Shown one piece after another: positions 13,465-20,730 of a stretch of DNA of 21,011 bases. The DNA is taken from the NCBI GenBank assembly GCA_030428025.1, contig JAUIBJ010000007.1, positions 1 through 21,011 on the forward strand, written 5' to 3'. The position numbers and the translations under genes were made by a program. The stretch's first letter is position 1. Each line of letters starts with the position of its first letter. The notes beneath the pieces were generated by a model. The model ran no database searches, was not told the DNA's origin, and worked only from the letters and a program-made list of their open reading frames with translations. Origin of the DNA: Alphaproteobacteria bacterium (GTDB lineage Bacteria > Pseudomonadota > Alphaproteobacteria > Rhodobacterales > Rhodobacteraceae).

Positions 13465-13921
13465 AGAACGTTGCCAGGATATCTTTCAGTTCCGGCTCAT
13501 TGACCATCATCGCGGCCTCGGCCGGCCTTACCCATTTTCTTTGCCGCGAATGCGCTTCCGGATAGTCCTCTGCGAGATCCGTGACATGAACCGGATAGAC
13601 CAGCGTGGTGACGGGGATGCTCCAGTCGCCGCGCAGGGTCTTGTCGTAACCGTAGCTGCCGATCGGCTCCTGCGAGGGGTGTCCTTGCCTCACCCCGGCT
13701 TCCTCCCATGCTTCCTGCAGCGCCGCGCTTGCGGAATCCATCCCGTCTATGGGCCAGCCTTTCGGCAGAATCCAACGGCCTGTTCCCCGGCTGGTGATGA
13801 GGAGGATTTTCTTGTGCGGCCCGGTCCGGTCGTAACACAGAGCCGCAAACTGGACCCGCTCGGGACGTTTCAGCATGGGCTGGACATAGTCGGCCCAAAC
13901 CGACCTGAGTTGATGTTTCAT
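13463..13921 (-). CDS. Nudix hydrolase, DIPP-like, with a divergent Nudix box
   Basis: The 152-residue protein has the Nudix fold: a WILPKGWPI strand-loop and a box from G55 to V77. Compared with the consensus GX5EX7REUXEEXGU, the first Glu is Met61 and the Arg is Gln69. The metal-binding core E70, E73, E74 and G76 is intact (QEAWEEAGV). The order LPKGW-PxxG-AAxxEAxEEAG is typical of alphaproteobacterial relatives of diphosphoinositol-polyphosphate/diadenosine-polyphosphate hydrolases, so hydrolysis of a nucleoside or inositol polyphosphate is likely. Altered consensus residues are seen in that group, so inactivity should not be assumed. The start is ATG 13921. A CATAAT (13946-13941, minus strand) is a possible -10. 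It lies upstream of the phosphate transporter on the same strand with a 119-base gap. Confidence 0.88.
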   Translation of the reverse strand: MKHQLRSVWADYVQPMLKRPERVQFAALCYDRTGPHKKILLITSRGTGRWILPKGWPIDGMDSASAALQEAWEEAGVRQGHPSQEPIGSYGYDKTLRGDWSIPVTTLVYPVHVTDLAEDYPEAHSRQRKWVRPAEAAMMVNEPELKDILATF

Positions 13922-14249
13922 TCTTTGCCTGCCGTTTCTTATTATGGAGTGTCGACGTTACATGTTCTTTAGCCCGGGCGCAAATGTCGCATCCCGGACG
14001 CTGGCGCGGGGTTCTGCGGCCTCGGCCCGTGTCGATAGCCGGAGCGTGCAAATCTGCCAGATTCTCGCAAGCCGGTGCCGCGAGGGGCTATGGGTGGATA
14101 AGGTTCTTGGGGCAAGGTTGTTCCTGCCAGCCTCCCCCGCCCTGCGGCACTCCGCCCGATGCAGGCCGGTTGCGGCGTCCGCGCCCGGCCTCTATTGCGC
14201 CTCGTCGCCGTCCGTGCGACCAAACCGCAACCAAACCCGGAGCCCACCC
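13922..14249. promoter_or_regulatory. 328-base divergent gap between the Nudix and MFS genes
   Basis: No gene or RNA is recognised here. The gap lacks the SRP RNA, tmRNA or 6S consensus elements I looked for. It contains a 13-base hyphenated palindrome AATCTG-C-CAGATT (14051-14063), which could be an operator. It also contains a short CTCGC...GCGAG hairpin just after it and a C-rich stretch near 14130-14160. Reading frames through it look like GC-driven noise. The first 30 bases probably hold the Nudix promoter. Confidence 0.4.
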
Positions 14250-15425
14250 ATGCGCGTGCGCCTTGCCGTCCTTTGCCTGGCTTACGTGCTCAGCCAGTTC
14301 TTCCGCGCCTTCCTCGCGGTCCTGAGCGAGGCGTTGGGCAGGGATGTGGGCGCCGCGCCGGAGGATCTGGCCTTCGCCTCGGGCCTGTGGTTCACCACCT
14401 TCGCGCTGATGCAGCTGCCGGTGGGCTGGGCGCTCGACCGGATCGGGCCGCGGCGCACCACGTCGGTTCTGCTGGGTCTGGGCGGCGGTGGCGGGGCCGC
14501 TCTTTTCGCCGCGGCGACGCAGACCTGGCATATCGACCTTGCGATGGTGCTGATCGGGATTGGCTGTTCGCCGGTGCTGATGGCCTCCTATTACATCTTT
14601 GCGCGGCAGTTTCCGCCGGCACGTTTCGCCACGCTCGCGGCCCTGATGCTGGGGGTGGGCTCGGTCGGCAACCTCGTGGCTTCCTACCCGATGGCGCTGG
14701 CCGCCGACCTTCTTGGCTGGCGCGCCTCGCTTTTGGGGCTGGCCGTGGTAACGGTGGCGGTGGCGGTCGGCATCGCCGCGACAGTGCGAGATCCGGAACT
14801 TGTGACCGGCGAGATGAAGGGCAGCGTACTCGACCTTCTGCGCATGCCGGTCATCTGGACCATCCTGCCGCTGATGTTCATCACCTATGCCCCCTCGGCC
14901 ACGATCCGGGGGCTGTGGATCGGCCCCTATCTGACCGACATTCATGGGCTGGACACCGGGCAGGTGGGGCAGGCGACGCTGGTGATGGGGATCGCGATGA
15001 TCGCCGGAACCCTGGCCTATGGCCCGCTCGACCGGCTCTGCGGCAGCCGCAAATGGGTGGTCTTCACCGGTAGCGCGCTGGCGGCGGCGGCGCTATTCTG
15101 GCTGGCCGCAAGGGTCGAGGGCAGCGTCGCGCTGGCCGTCTGTCTGTGCGCGGCGGTGGGCTTCTTCGGGGCCCCCTATCCGATGCTCATCGCCCATGGC
15201 CGGGCGTTCTTTCCGCCGCATCTGGCGGGCCGCGGTGTCACGCTTCTGAACATGTTCGGGATCGGCGGGGCGGGGCTCTTGCAGTTCGGCTCGGGGCGGC
15301 TGCACGGCGCGGTGGCGGCGCAGTCGGGGGCGACGGTGGCCTATGCCACGCTTTTCGCGGCTTTCGGCGCGGCGCTGGTTCTCGCGCTCGGGGTCTATCT
15401 GTTCAGCCGCGATTCGCTCGACTGA
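14250..15425 (+). CDS. MFS transporter
   Basis: This is a major facilitator permease of the inner membrane, 391 residues, with about twelve hydrophobic segments. Motif A-like GWALDRIGPRRT follows the second segment (near residues 60-75), and a second copy GPLDRLCGSRKW follows the eighth, as expected for the two six-helix halves. The tight start MRVRLAVLCLAYVLSQFFRAFLAVL and the DLAFASGLWFTTFALMQLPVG region are common in Rhodobacteraceae MFS proteins of unknown substrate. ATG 14250 has GGAG seven bases upstream; the long upstream in-frame extension lacks coding character. It is unrelated in close sequence to the MFS gene at the left edge. asd follows after 74 bases. Confidence 0.92.
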   Translation: MRVRLAVLCLAYVLSQFFRAFLAVLSEALGRDVGAAPEDLAFASGLWFTTFALMQLPVGWALDRIGPRRTTSVLLGLGGGGGAALFAAATQTWHIDLAMVLIGIGCSPVLMASYYIFARQFPPARFATLAALMLGVGSVGNLVASYPMALAADLLGWRASLLGLAVVTVAVAVGIAATVRDPELVTGEMKGSVLDLLRMPVIWTILPLMFITYAPSATIRGLWIGPYLTDIHGLDTGQVGQATLVMGIAMIAGTLAYGPLDRLCGSRKWVVFTGSALAAAALFWLAARVEGSVALAVCLCAAVGFFGAPYPMLIAHGRAFFPPHLAGRGVTLLNMFGIGGAGLLQFGSGRLHGAVAAQSGATVAYATLFAAFGAALVLALGVYLFSRDSLD

Positions 15426-15447
15426 GATATCTCCTTTAACCTTGCCC

Positions 15448-15468
15448 GGCGCTGCGGTATTGAGCGCC
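15448..15468 (+). terminator. Short hairpin between the MFS gene and asd
   Basis: GGCGCT-N9-AGCGCC lies 22 bases past the MFS stop and 31 bases before asd. There is no T-run. It is a possible weak terminator or leader element, and read-through into asd is possible. Confidence 0.3.
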
Positions 15469-15499
15469 CGATCGAAGCCTAGACAAGAGGATTCCCGAT

Positions 15500-16522
15500 A
15501 TGGGGTACAAGGTCGTCGTCGCCGGCGCCACGGGCAATGTGGGCCGCGAAATGCTGAACATCCTGGCGGAACGCCAGTTCCCGGTGGACGAGATCGCGGC
15601 GCTTGCCTCGCGCCGGTCGCTCGGCACCGAGGTGAGCTTTGGCGACAAGACCCTGAAGACCCAGGATCTTGACGCCTTCGATTTCACCGGCTGGGACATC
15701 GCGCTTTTTGCCATCGGCTCGGACGCGACCAAGACCTATGCGCCCAAGGCCGCCAAGGCGGGCTGCGTGGTGATCGACAATTCCTCGCTCTATCGCTACG
15801 ACCCTGACGTGCCGCTGGTGGTGCCCGAGGTAAACCCCGAGGCGGTCGAAGGCTATACCAAGAAGAACATCATCGCCAACCCCAACTGCTCGACCGCGCA
15901 GATGGTGGTGGCGCTGAAGCCCCTGCACGACCGCGCCCGTATCAAGCGGGTGGTGGTCTCGACCTATCAGTCTGTCTCGGGCGCCGGAAAGGAGGGGATG
16001 GACGAGCTTTGGGATCAGACCAAGGCCATCTACAACCCCACCGCCGAGATCGCGCCGAAGAAGTTCCAGAAGCAGATCGCCTTCAACGTCATTCCCCATA
16101 TCGACGTCTTCATGGAAGACGGCTCGACCAAGGAGGAATGGAAGATGGTGGCCGAGACCAAGAAGATCGTCGATCCGTCGATCAAGGTCACCGCGACCTG
16201 CGTGCGCGTGCCGGTCTTCGTGGGTCATGCCGAGGCGGTGAATATCGAGTTCGAGGATTTCCTCGACGAGGACGAGGCGCGCGACATCCTGCGAGAGGCG
16301 CCCGGCATCATGGTCGTCGACAAGCGCGAGGCCGGTGGCTATGTCACCCCTGTCGAATGCGTCGGCGACTATGCCACCTTCATCAGCCGCATCCGCCAGG
16401 ATCCGACGATCGAAAACGGGCTGAACCTGTGGTGCGTCAGCGACAACCTGCGCAAGGGCGCGGCGCTGAACGCGGTGCAGATCGCCGAGACGCTGGGCAA
16501 CCGGGTTCTGCAAAAGGGGTGA
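15500..16522 (+). CDS. asd: Aspartate-semialdehyde dehydrogenase
   Basis: Asd reduces L-aspartyl-4-phosphate to aspartate semialdehyde with NADPH. This is the branch point for lysine/DAP, threonine and methionine. The 340-residue length fits. The dinucleotide-binding loop is VAGATGNVGREML (7-19), the catalytic Cys is C130 in NPNCST, and the active-site His is H243 in VFVGHAEAVN. The QSVSGAG segment (157-163) is also conserved. ATG 15500 has AAGAGGA eight bases upstream, and MGYKVVVAG is the usual start. It feeds the same pathway as dapD and dapE in this window but is a separate unit, ended by a T-tailed terminator. Confidence 0.97.
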   Translation: MGYKVVVAGATGNVGREMLNILAERQFPVDEIAALASRRSLGTEVSFGDKTLKTQDLDAFDFTGWDIALFAIGSDATKTYAPKAAKAGCVVIDNSSLYRYDPDVPLVVPEVNPEAVEGYTKKNIIANPNCSTAQMVVALKPLHDRARIKRVVVSTYQSVSGAGKEGMDELWDQTKAIYNPTAEIAPKKFQKQIAFNVIPHIDVFMEDGSTKEEWKMVAETKKIVDPSIKVTATCVRVPVFVGHAEAVNIEFEDFLDEDEARDILREAPGIMVVDKREAGGYVTPVECVGDYATFISRIRQDPTIENGLNLWCVSDNLRKGAALNAVQIAETLGNRVLQKG

Positions 16523-16546
16523 TCCCGCCCAGACCGGCATGAAGCG

Positions 16547-16568
16547 GGGCGCTTTCGGGCGCCCTTTT
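16547..16568 (+). terminator. Intrinsic terminator after asd
   Basis: GGGCGC (16547-16552), loop TTTCGG, GCGCCC (16559-16564), then TTTT (16565-16568) is a textbook Rho-independent terminator 24 bases after the asd stop. Its T-run reaches the stop codon of the convergent Nudix gene. It is the only T-tailed terminator I see in the window. Confidence 0.8.
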
Positions 16569-17035
16569 CATCTTTCGGGCAGATCGATCCTGAGATGCCT
16601 GTTCGGGGTGCGGCGAAGGAATTCCGCCTCGATCCAGCGCAGCACCCGCCGTTGGCCGCCGAACCCCACCATGTCCATCGCCGTTTCGAGCCCGACCCAG
16701 CGGTAGTCGCTGTGTTCTTCGTTCAGGCGCGGTTCTGCCCCTTCTGCCACGAAGGCCAGAAAGACCGGCCCCATGGTGATGAGGTCGCGGCGGTGGTCAT
16801 AGAACTGCTCGCAGATATCGGCGGAATAGTAGCTTTCCGGCGCCAGGCCTGTTTCCTCCTCCATCTCCCGCAGAGCGGCGGCCCATGCGGTTTCACCCGG
16901 CTCGATGCTGCCCACCACCTGGCACCATTCGCCCGCAAGCGACTGGGCCCGGCGCAAGAGCAGGAACTCAAAGCTATCGCCAGCCGGGCGAAGGACAACG
17001 GCCGAGGCGATATAGGCAAGGATGGTGACGGGCAT
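16568..17035 (-). CDS. Nudix hydrolase (NudB-like NTP pyrophosphatase)
   Basis: This 155-residue Nudix hydrolase has a perfect box, G42-SIEPG-E48-TAWAAAL-R-E-M-E-E-E-T-G-L64. The overall pattern (VVLRPAGDSFEFLLLRRA, GEWCQVVGSIE, and HSDYRWV near residue 115) resembles dihydroneopterin triphosphate/dATP pyrophosphohydrolases, so cleavage of a nucleoside triphosphate to the monophosphate and PPi is likely; the substrate is not certain. I chose ATG 17035 (MPVTILAYIAS). The frame extends to 17092 only via a TTG and a basic, non-conserved stretch. Upstream by 66 bases on the same strand is the 159-residue conserved protein, so they may be co-transcribed. Confidence 0.9.
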   Translation of the reverse strand: MPVTILAYIASAVVLRPAGDSFEFLLLRRAQSLAGEWCQVVGSIEPGETAWAAALREMEEETGLAPESYYSADICEQFYDHRRDLITMGPVFLAFVAEGAEPRLNEEHSDYRWVGLETAMDMVGFGGQRRVLRWIEAEFLRRTPNRHLRIDLPER

Positions 17036-17101
17036 GGCAGCGATCCGGGCGGCGGGATACCCCTGCCTAGCCTTCGGGCGGTTTTGGTGCAAGCGGGGGG
17101 C

Positions 17102-17581
17102 TCAGAAGGGTTCGATCACCTCGACATCGTCCTCCTCTTCTGCCATCGGTGGCTTCCTCAGCATGCGGTCGGCCCGCCAGGTGTGGCTGTGGCCCGGAAA
17201 GGGCGCGCCGAAACGGCGCATGAGGCGGGAATAGCTGAAGCCCAGTTCCGAGGCCTTGCAGATCCTGCGGTCGCCGGGCCAGTCGTGCAGGGCCAGACCA
17301 CCCCCGGCGGCGCGCAGGGTATAGCCCTTGGCGCGCAATCGTCTGTCGAGATCGGCCCAGTCCCTTGCACGGGCGAGATCCCCCGCGAGGCGCGCGCGCA
17401 AGGGCGCGACGAGCCGCTCGTCCGCCCTGACGGGCGGTTTCGCATTGCGGGTACGCGACAACTCCTTCGACAGCAGGTCGCGCACGAACTGGCCCAGGGA
17501 AATGTCCCGTTCCGCCGCCAGATCGCGCGCGGCGCGCAACACCGCGTCATGCAGCAGGATGTCGATCCCTGTCTCGCTCAT
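17102..17581 (-). CDS. Conserved hypothetical protein, RHH-like N-terminus with relaxase-tail-like region
   Basis: I do not recognise this as a named family with certainty. The 159 residues fall into three parts. Residues 5-42 (DILLHDAVLRAARDLAAERD then ISLGQFVRDLLSKELSR) look like a short ribbon-helix-helix DNA-binding fold. Residues 74-130 (DLDRRLRAKGYTLRAAGGGL, then DRRICKASELGFSYSRLMRRFGAPFPG) resemble the small accessory domain often found at the ends of alphaproteobacterial MobA/VirD2-type relaxases. The C-terminus is an acidic tail (EEEDDVEVIE). No relaxase, tra or plasmid gene is nearby, so it is probably a chromosomal orphan with a DNA-related role (inference). The start is ATG 17581, and the gene is divergent from the DUF4139 gene. 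Confidence 0.75.
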   Translation of the reverse strand: MSETGIDILLHDAVLRAARDLAAERDISLGQFVRDLLSKELSRTRNAKPPVRADERLVAPLRARLAGDLARARDWADLDRRLRAKGYTLRAAGGGLALHDWPGDRRICKASELGFSYSRLMRRFGAPFPGHSHTWRADRMLRKPPMAEEEDDVEVIEPF

Positions 17582-17650
17582 ACCGCCGAGGCAAGCCGAT
17601 TCCGGTTAGCATCGGGTTAATTCCGCCGAGGCGGGGCCAAGAACCTTGCC

Positions 17651-17665
17651 TTGGACCGCGTCCAA
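17651..17665. promoter_or_regulatory. Operator-like palindrome upstream of the DUF4139 gene
   Basis: TTGGAC-CGC-GTCCAA is a perfect 15-base hyphenated palindrome, 40 bases before the DUF4139 start and 70 bases from the divergent gene's start. TTGGAC could double as a weak -35 box, although no good -10 box follows at 17 bases. A direct repeat CCGCCGAGGC (17583 and 17622) also lies in this gap. Confidence 0.35.
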
Positions 17666-17704
17666 TGATGATAGTCGGACCCGGAACAGAAAGGAGCCTG
17701 CCCC

Positions 17705-19336
17705 ATGCGCCGCCTTGCGACCGTCCTTGCCGTCCTGCCCGCCGCCGCCCTTGCCGACGATATTCCGCTGCCCAGCGACGTCAGCGCCGTCACCCTCTAC
17801 CCCGATGGCGCCACGATCACCCGCGAGGTGCCGTTTTCCGCCCCCGCCGGTGCGCATCAGCTAATCCTGACCGACCTGCCGCGCAGCACACCGCTGGCCT
17901 CGGTCCGGGTGGCGGTGGAGGGGGCGCAGATGGGCAGCGTCAGCACCCGCAACGATTTCGTACCGCCGCCGACGCCCGAGACCGACGCCGCAATCGAGGC
18001 CGCCGAAGCCGAGGTGGAACGGCTGGAAGAGGAGCTTCGCGACCGTCAGGCCGCCATCGAGGCGATCCGGCTGGAGGCGCAGGCGGCGCAGGCGCGGGTG
18101 TCTTTCCTCGATGCGCTCGGGAAGGGCGAGGGCGTGGCCGCGCTCGACGTGGACAAGCTGCAATCCCTGTCCGAGATGATCGGCACGGAAACCCTGTCGG
18201 CGCTGCGGACGGCGCATGAGGCACAGCGCCGGGCGGAACAGGCGGCGCGCGACCTGAAGGACCTGCAGGAGGAGTTGAAGCGGGCAAGGCAGGCATTGGC
18301 GGCGCTGGTGCCCGAGAAGGAGGACCGGGCGATGCTGGCGGTGCAGGTGCGTTCGGAGGCACCCGCGGACGGCATGCTGACCGTCACCTACAACATTCAT
18401 CAGGCCGGCTGGCAGCCGGTCTACGACCTGCGCCTGACCCGTGACACCGGCGCGCTGGAAATCGACCGTGGCGCGCTGGTCTATCAGGCGACCGGCGAGA
18501 ACTGGCAGGACGTGGCGCTGGAGCTGTCGACGACGCGGCCTACCGAACAGGTGGTGCCGGGCGAGGTCTGGCCATGGCTGCGCCGCATCGTCGATCCCGA
18601 GGCGCAGCCGCCCCAGCCGCTCGTCCGCGCCCAGCCCGAGGCCGATTTCGCCGTCGGCGCGGCGATGGAAGAAGCTATCGTCGTGCCCGAACCGGTGCAG
18701 GCCACGGCGGAGTTCGACGGGCTGTCGGTGAGCTACAGCTATCCCGAGCCGGTCTCGGTCGCCTCCGGTGCCGACAACCTGCGCATTGCGCTCGGCCAGC
18801 TCGAGACCCGCGCCGATCTGGTGGCACAGGCGGTCCCGTTGACCGATACCACCGCTTTCCTGATGGCCGGTATCACCAACGACACCGGAGAGTTGATCCT
18901 GCCCACGCACGAGGCGAGCTTCTATCTCGACGGCCGCTTCATCGGCCGCCGCCCGATGCGGCTCATTCCGGCCGGGGGCGAGGCCGATCTGGCCTTCGGC
19001 CCGATCGAAGGGCTGCAGCTCACCCGCACGGTGCTGGGCCGCAGCGAGGGCGACCGGGGCGTGATCACGCGCTCGACCGAACTGTCCGAGGAGGTGCGGA
19101 TCGAGGTCGAGAACCTTACCGGCGAAACCTGGCCCATGCGCGTCCTCGACCGGGTGCCTTACACAGAACAGGAGGATCTGGAGATCACCTGGCAGGCGGC
19201 CCCCCGCGCCACCGAGGTGGACGTGGACGGCAAGCGCGGCATTCTGGCCTGGTCCTTCGACATCGCCCCGGGCGAGACCCGCGAGATCCGGTTGCAGCAC
19301 AAGCTGGAATGGCCCGAGGGTATGGTGCTGCAGTAG
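17705..19336 (+). CDS. Exported DUF4139 (MuiA-like mucoidy inhibitor family) protein
   Basis: The 543-residue protein belongs to the DUF4140/DUF4139 family, sometimes called mucoidy inhibitor A. The biochemical role is unknown; an envelope function is inferred. Residues 1-17 are a Sec signal peptide (RRLATVLAVLPAAALA-DD). DUF4140 follows at about 24-125 (SAVTLYPDGATITREV). There are two coiled-coil segments, roughly 93-135 and 163-202, rich in Glu/Ala/Leu. The DUF4139 domain starts at about 215, with YNIHQAGWQPVYDLRL (230-245), GENWQDVALELSTTRP, FLMAGITNDTGELILP and ENLTGETWPMRVLDRVPYTE, ending in the LAWSFDIAPGETREIRL strand. ATG 17705 has AAAGGAG upstream. It is a single gene, convergent with the carbonic anhydrase. 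Confidence 0.9.
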   Translation: MRRLATVLAVLPAAALADDIPLPSDVSAVTLYPDGATITREVPFSAPAGAHQLILTDLPRSTPLASVRVAVEGAQMGSVSTRNDFVPPPTPETDAAIEAAEAEVERLEEELRDRQAAIEAIRLEAQAAQARVSFLDALGKGEGVAALDVDKLQSLSEMIGTETLSALRTAHEAQRRAEQAARDLKDLQEELKRARQALAALVPEKEDRAMLAVQVRSEAPADGMLTVTYNIHQAGWQPVYDLRLTRDTGALEIDRGALVYQATGENWQDVALELSTTRPTEQVVPGEVWPWLRRIVDPEAQPPQPLVRAQPEADFAVGAAMEEAIVVPEPVQATAEFDGLSVSYSYPEPVSVASGADNLRIALGQLETRADLVAQAVPLTDTTAFLMAGITNDTGELILPTHEASFYLDGRFIGRRPMRLIPAGGEADLAFGPIEGLQLTRTVLGRSEGDRGVITRSTELSEEVRIEVENLTGETWPMRVLDRVPYTEQEDLEITWQAAPRATEVDVDGKRGILAWSFDIAPGETREIRLQHKLEWPEGMVLQ

Positions 19337-19431
19337 AAGCTTTCGGCATTCGCGCCCGGCCATGATTCGGGGCCTCGGCGCCTGGACAGTGAAGGGCCGG
19401 GACGGTCGGCGGGCCCGGGCGGGGCGCCTCC

Positions 19432-20082
19432 TCAGATCGGCTGGAACTCGGCGCGCTCGGCGTTGTACTGCTCGACCCCGCCCTCGCCGATATCGTGCCA
19501 GAGCCCGTGCAGCGTGAGCGTGCCGTTCTCGACGGCCGAGCGCACGAAGGGAAAGGTCATCAGGTTTTCCAGCGACACCAGAATCGCCTGCTTTTCCAGC
19601 GCTTTGGTGCGCTCGGTCTGGTCCTCGATCCCCTTTACCCGCTCGTAGCCGGGGCGCAGGATGTCCATCCAGCGGCCGACGAAACTGGTCTTCTCCTCCA
19701 GCGCCGGGGCCTGGCCCGAGCACATCTCCTCGCAGCCCTTCACGCCACCGCAATTGGAATGCCCCAGCACGATCACATGGGCGACCTTCAGCGCCGTCAC
19801 CGCATATTCCACCGCGGCCGAGGTGCCGTGCTGGGCCCCGTCGGTGACATAGGGCGGCACAAGGTTGGCGATGTTGCGGTGCAGGAAGAATTCGCCCTGA
19901 TCCGCCCCGAAGATCGAGGTCACGTGCACCCGGCTGTCGCAGCAGCTGATCACCATCGCGCGGGGGTGCTGGCCTTCCAGCGCGAGATGCCGGTACCAGG
20001 CCGCATTGTCCTTGTATTTCGTGGCTTTCCAGCCGTGAAAGCGTTCCACGAGATAGGTGGGCAGCGGGCGCGCGTTTTCCAT
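19432..20082 (-). CDS. Beta-class carbonic anhydrase
   Basis: This is a zinc enzyme that interconverts CO2 and bicarbonate, giving bicarbonate to carboxylases and buffering the cytosol. The 216-residue protein has the beta-class zinc ligands C47 (CCDSR), H108 and C111 (HSNCGG), and the D49-R51 dyad. FFLHRNIANLV and QHGTSAAVEYAV, lining the active site, are also present. There is no signal peptide. The ATG at 20082 has AAGGA upstream. The upstream DNA carries two GAATTCG copies one helical turn apart. The end of the gene faces DUF4139 with a 95-base gap that is G-rich but has no clear terminator. Beta-class assignment is certain; the physiological role in this organism is inferred. Confidence 0.96.
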   Translation of the reverse strand: MENARPLPTYLVERFHGWKATKYKDNAAWYRHLALEGQHPRAMVISCCDSRVHVTSIFGADQGEFFLHRNIANLVPPYVTDGAQHGTSAAVEYAVTALKVAHVIVLGHSNCGGVKGCEEMCSGQAPALEEKTSFVGRWMDILRPGYERVKGIEDQTERTKALEKQAILVSLENLMTFPFVRSAVENGTLTLHGLWHDIGEGGVEQYNAERAEFQPI

Positions 20083-20123
20083 TTGTCCTTAACTCCGGTG
20101 GCTCTGGAAGGCGGTGATATTCC

Positions 20124-20141
20124 GAATTCGCCAAGAATTCG
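20124..20141. promoter_or_regulatory. Two GAATTCG copies one helical turn apart upstream of carbonic anhydrase
   Basis: GAATTCG occurs at 20124-20130 and 20135-20141, an 11-base period, in the leader of the minus-strand carbonic anhydrase 42 to 59 bases from its ATG. GAATTC is itself a palindrome, so each copy could bind a dimer on the same face of the helix. The AT-rich character here may also mean it is part of the promoter. Confidence 0.35.
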
Positions 20142-20230
20142 AGCCAGAAATCACAGGCCCGGCAACGATTTGGGAACCCCCGGCGGAGAAACTGTCGCGC
20201 GGGGTATCCGGGGGCCTTGGTGTGTAGGGT

Positions 20231-20611
20231 GTGGACTTGGAACAGGTGACGCTTCTCAGACAGCGAGAGACGGCGCGGCTCGACGCGGACCGTCTCGACG
20301 ATCTATTCTTGCAGCTCGGCCAGCACGCGGCCGAGGACGTGGTCGGCCGCGCGCTGGAGGAACTGGCGGTGCGGCTGACGCATATCGAGGGCTTTTTCCG
20401 CCGCGGGGAACTTGAGGATCTCCGCAAATGCGCCCGCAGCCTGGGCGCCATAGCTGATCAGCTAGGCATGTTGCTGCTGGCGCGGGTGGCGCGCGACGTG
20501 TCGGCCTGCGCCATGGGCGGCGATCCGGTGGCACAGGCGGCCACGCTGGCCCGGCTGCTGCGGATCGGGGAACTGTCGCTGAACGAGATATGGGACATGC
20601 AGACCTATTGA
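20231..20611 (+). CDS. Small helical protein resembling a degenerate histidine-phosphotransfer domain
   Basis: The 126-residue all-helical protein has no signal or membrane segment. The central LEDLRKCARSLGAIADQLGMLLLARVARDV (split across residues 61-90) has the layout of an Hpt helix (HxLKGxxxxxG), but the phosphoacceptor His position is Arg69, so phosphotransfer is unlikely by this route. Relatives that I believe exist in Rhodobacteraceae have not been checked. The start is GTG 20231 (no better one; Shine-Dalgarno weak). It lies 119 bases before the M17 peptidase on the same strand. An unrelated helical protein is an alternative. Confidence 0.7.
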   Translation: MDLEQVTLLRQRETARLDADRLDDLFLQLGQHAAEDVVGRALEELAVRLTHIEGFFRRGELEDLRKCARSLGAIADQLGMLLLARVARDVSACAMGGDPVAQAATLARLLRIGELSLNEIWDMQTY

Positions 20612-20730
20612 CCGGGCACGGGCCGCTGTCGGCAGGCGCCTCCGGCCCGGCACGGCCGCGAGGGCTTGCAGGCGCCGCTGCGGCGGCTAGGGTGGCGGGC
20701 GAATGTCACCGTTCCGAAAGGCCCTGCCGC

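Noticed and set aside
13453..13469. LexA (SOS) box near the Nudix gene end
   Set aside because: The GAAC copies are separated by nine bases, not the seven expected for alphaproteobacterial LexA. The palindrome lies mostly in coding sequence.
13922..14249. Possible small RNA gene (SRP RNA, 6S or tmRNA) in the long gap
   Set aside because: I looked for the SRP GGAAG tetraloop region and other consensus blocks and found none. No tRNA-like cloverleaf is visible.
15479..16540. A 353-codon frame antisense to asd
   Set aside because: It exactly mirrors asd, is rich in His/Arg/Gly/Leu, and has no recognisable domain. It is a shadow of third-position GC bias.
19392..19426. A further G-quadruplex between DUF4139 and the carbonic anhydrase
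   Set aside because: There are enough G-runs, but one loop is nine bases, beyond the usual limit of seven. It is also in a generally GC-rich gap, so I did not annotate it.
17861..20134. A 757-codon minus-strand frame across DUF4139 and the carbonic anhydrase
   Set aside because: It is out of frame with the real carbonic anhydrase and antisense to DUF4139. Composition is arginine/proline-rich noise.
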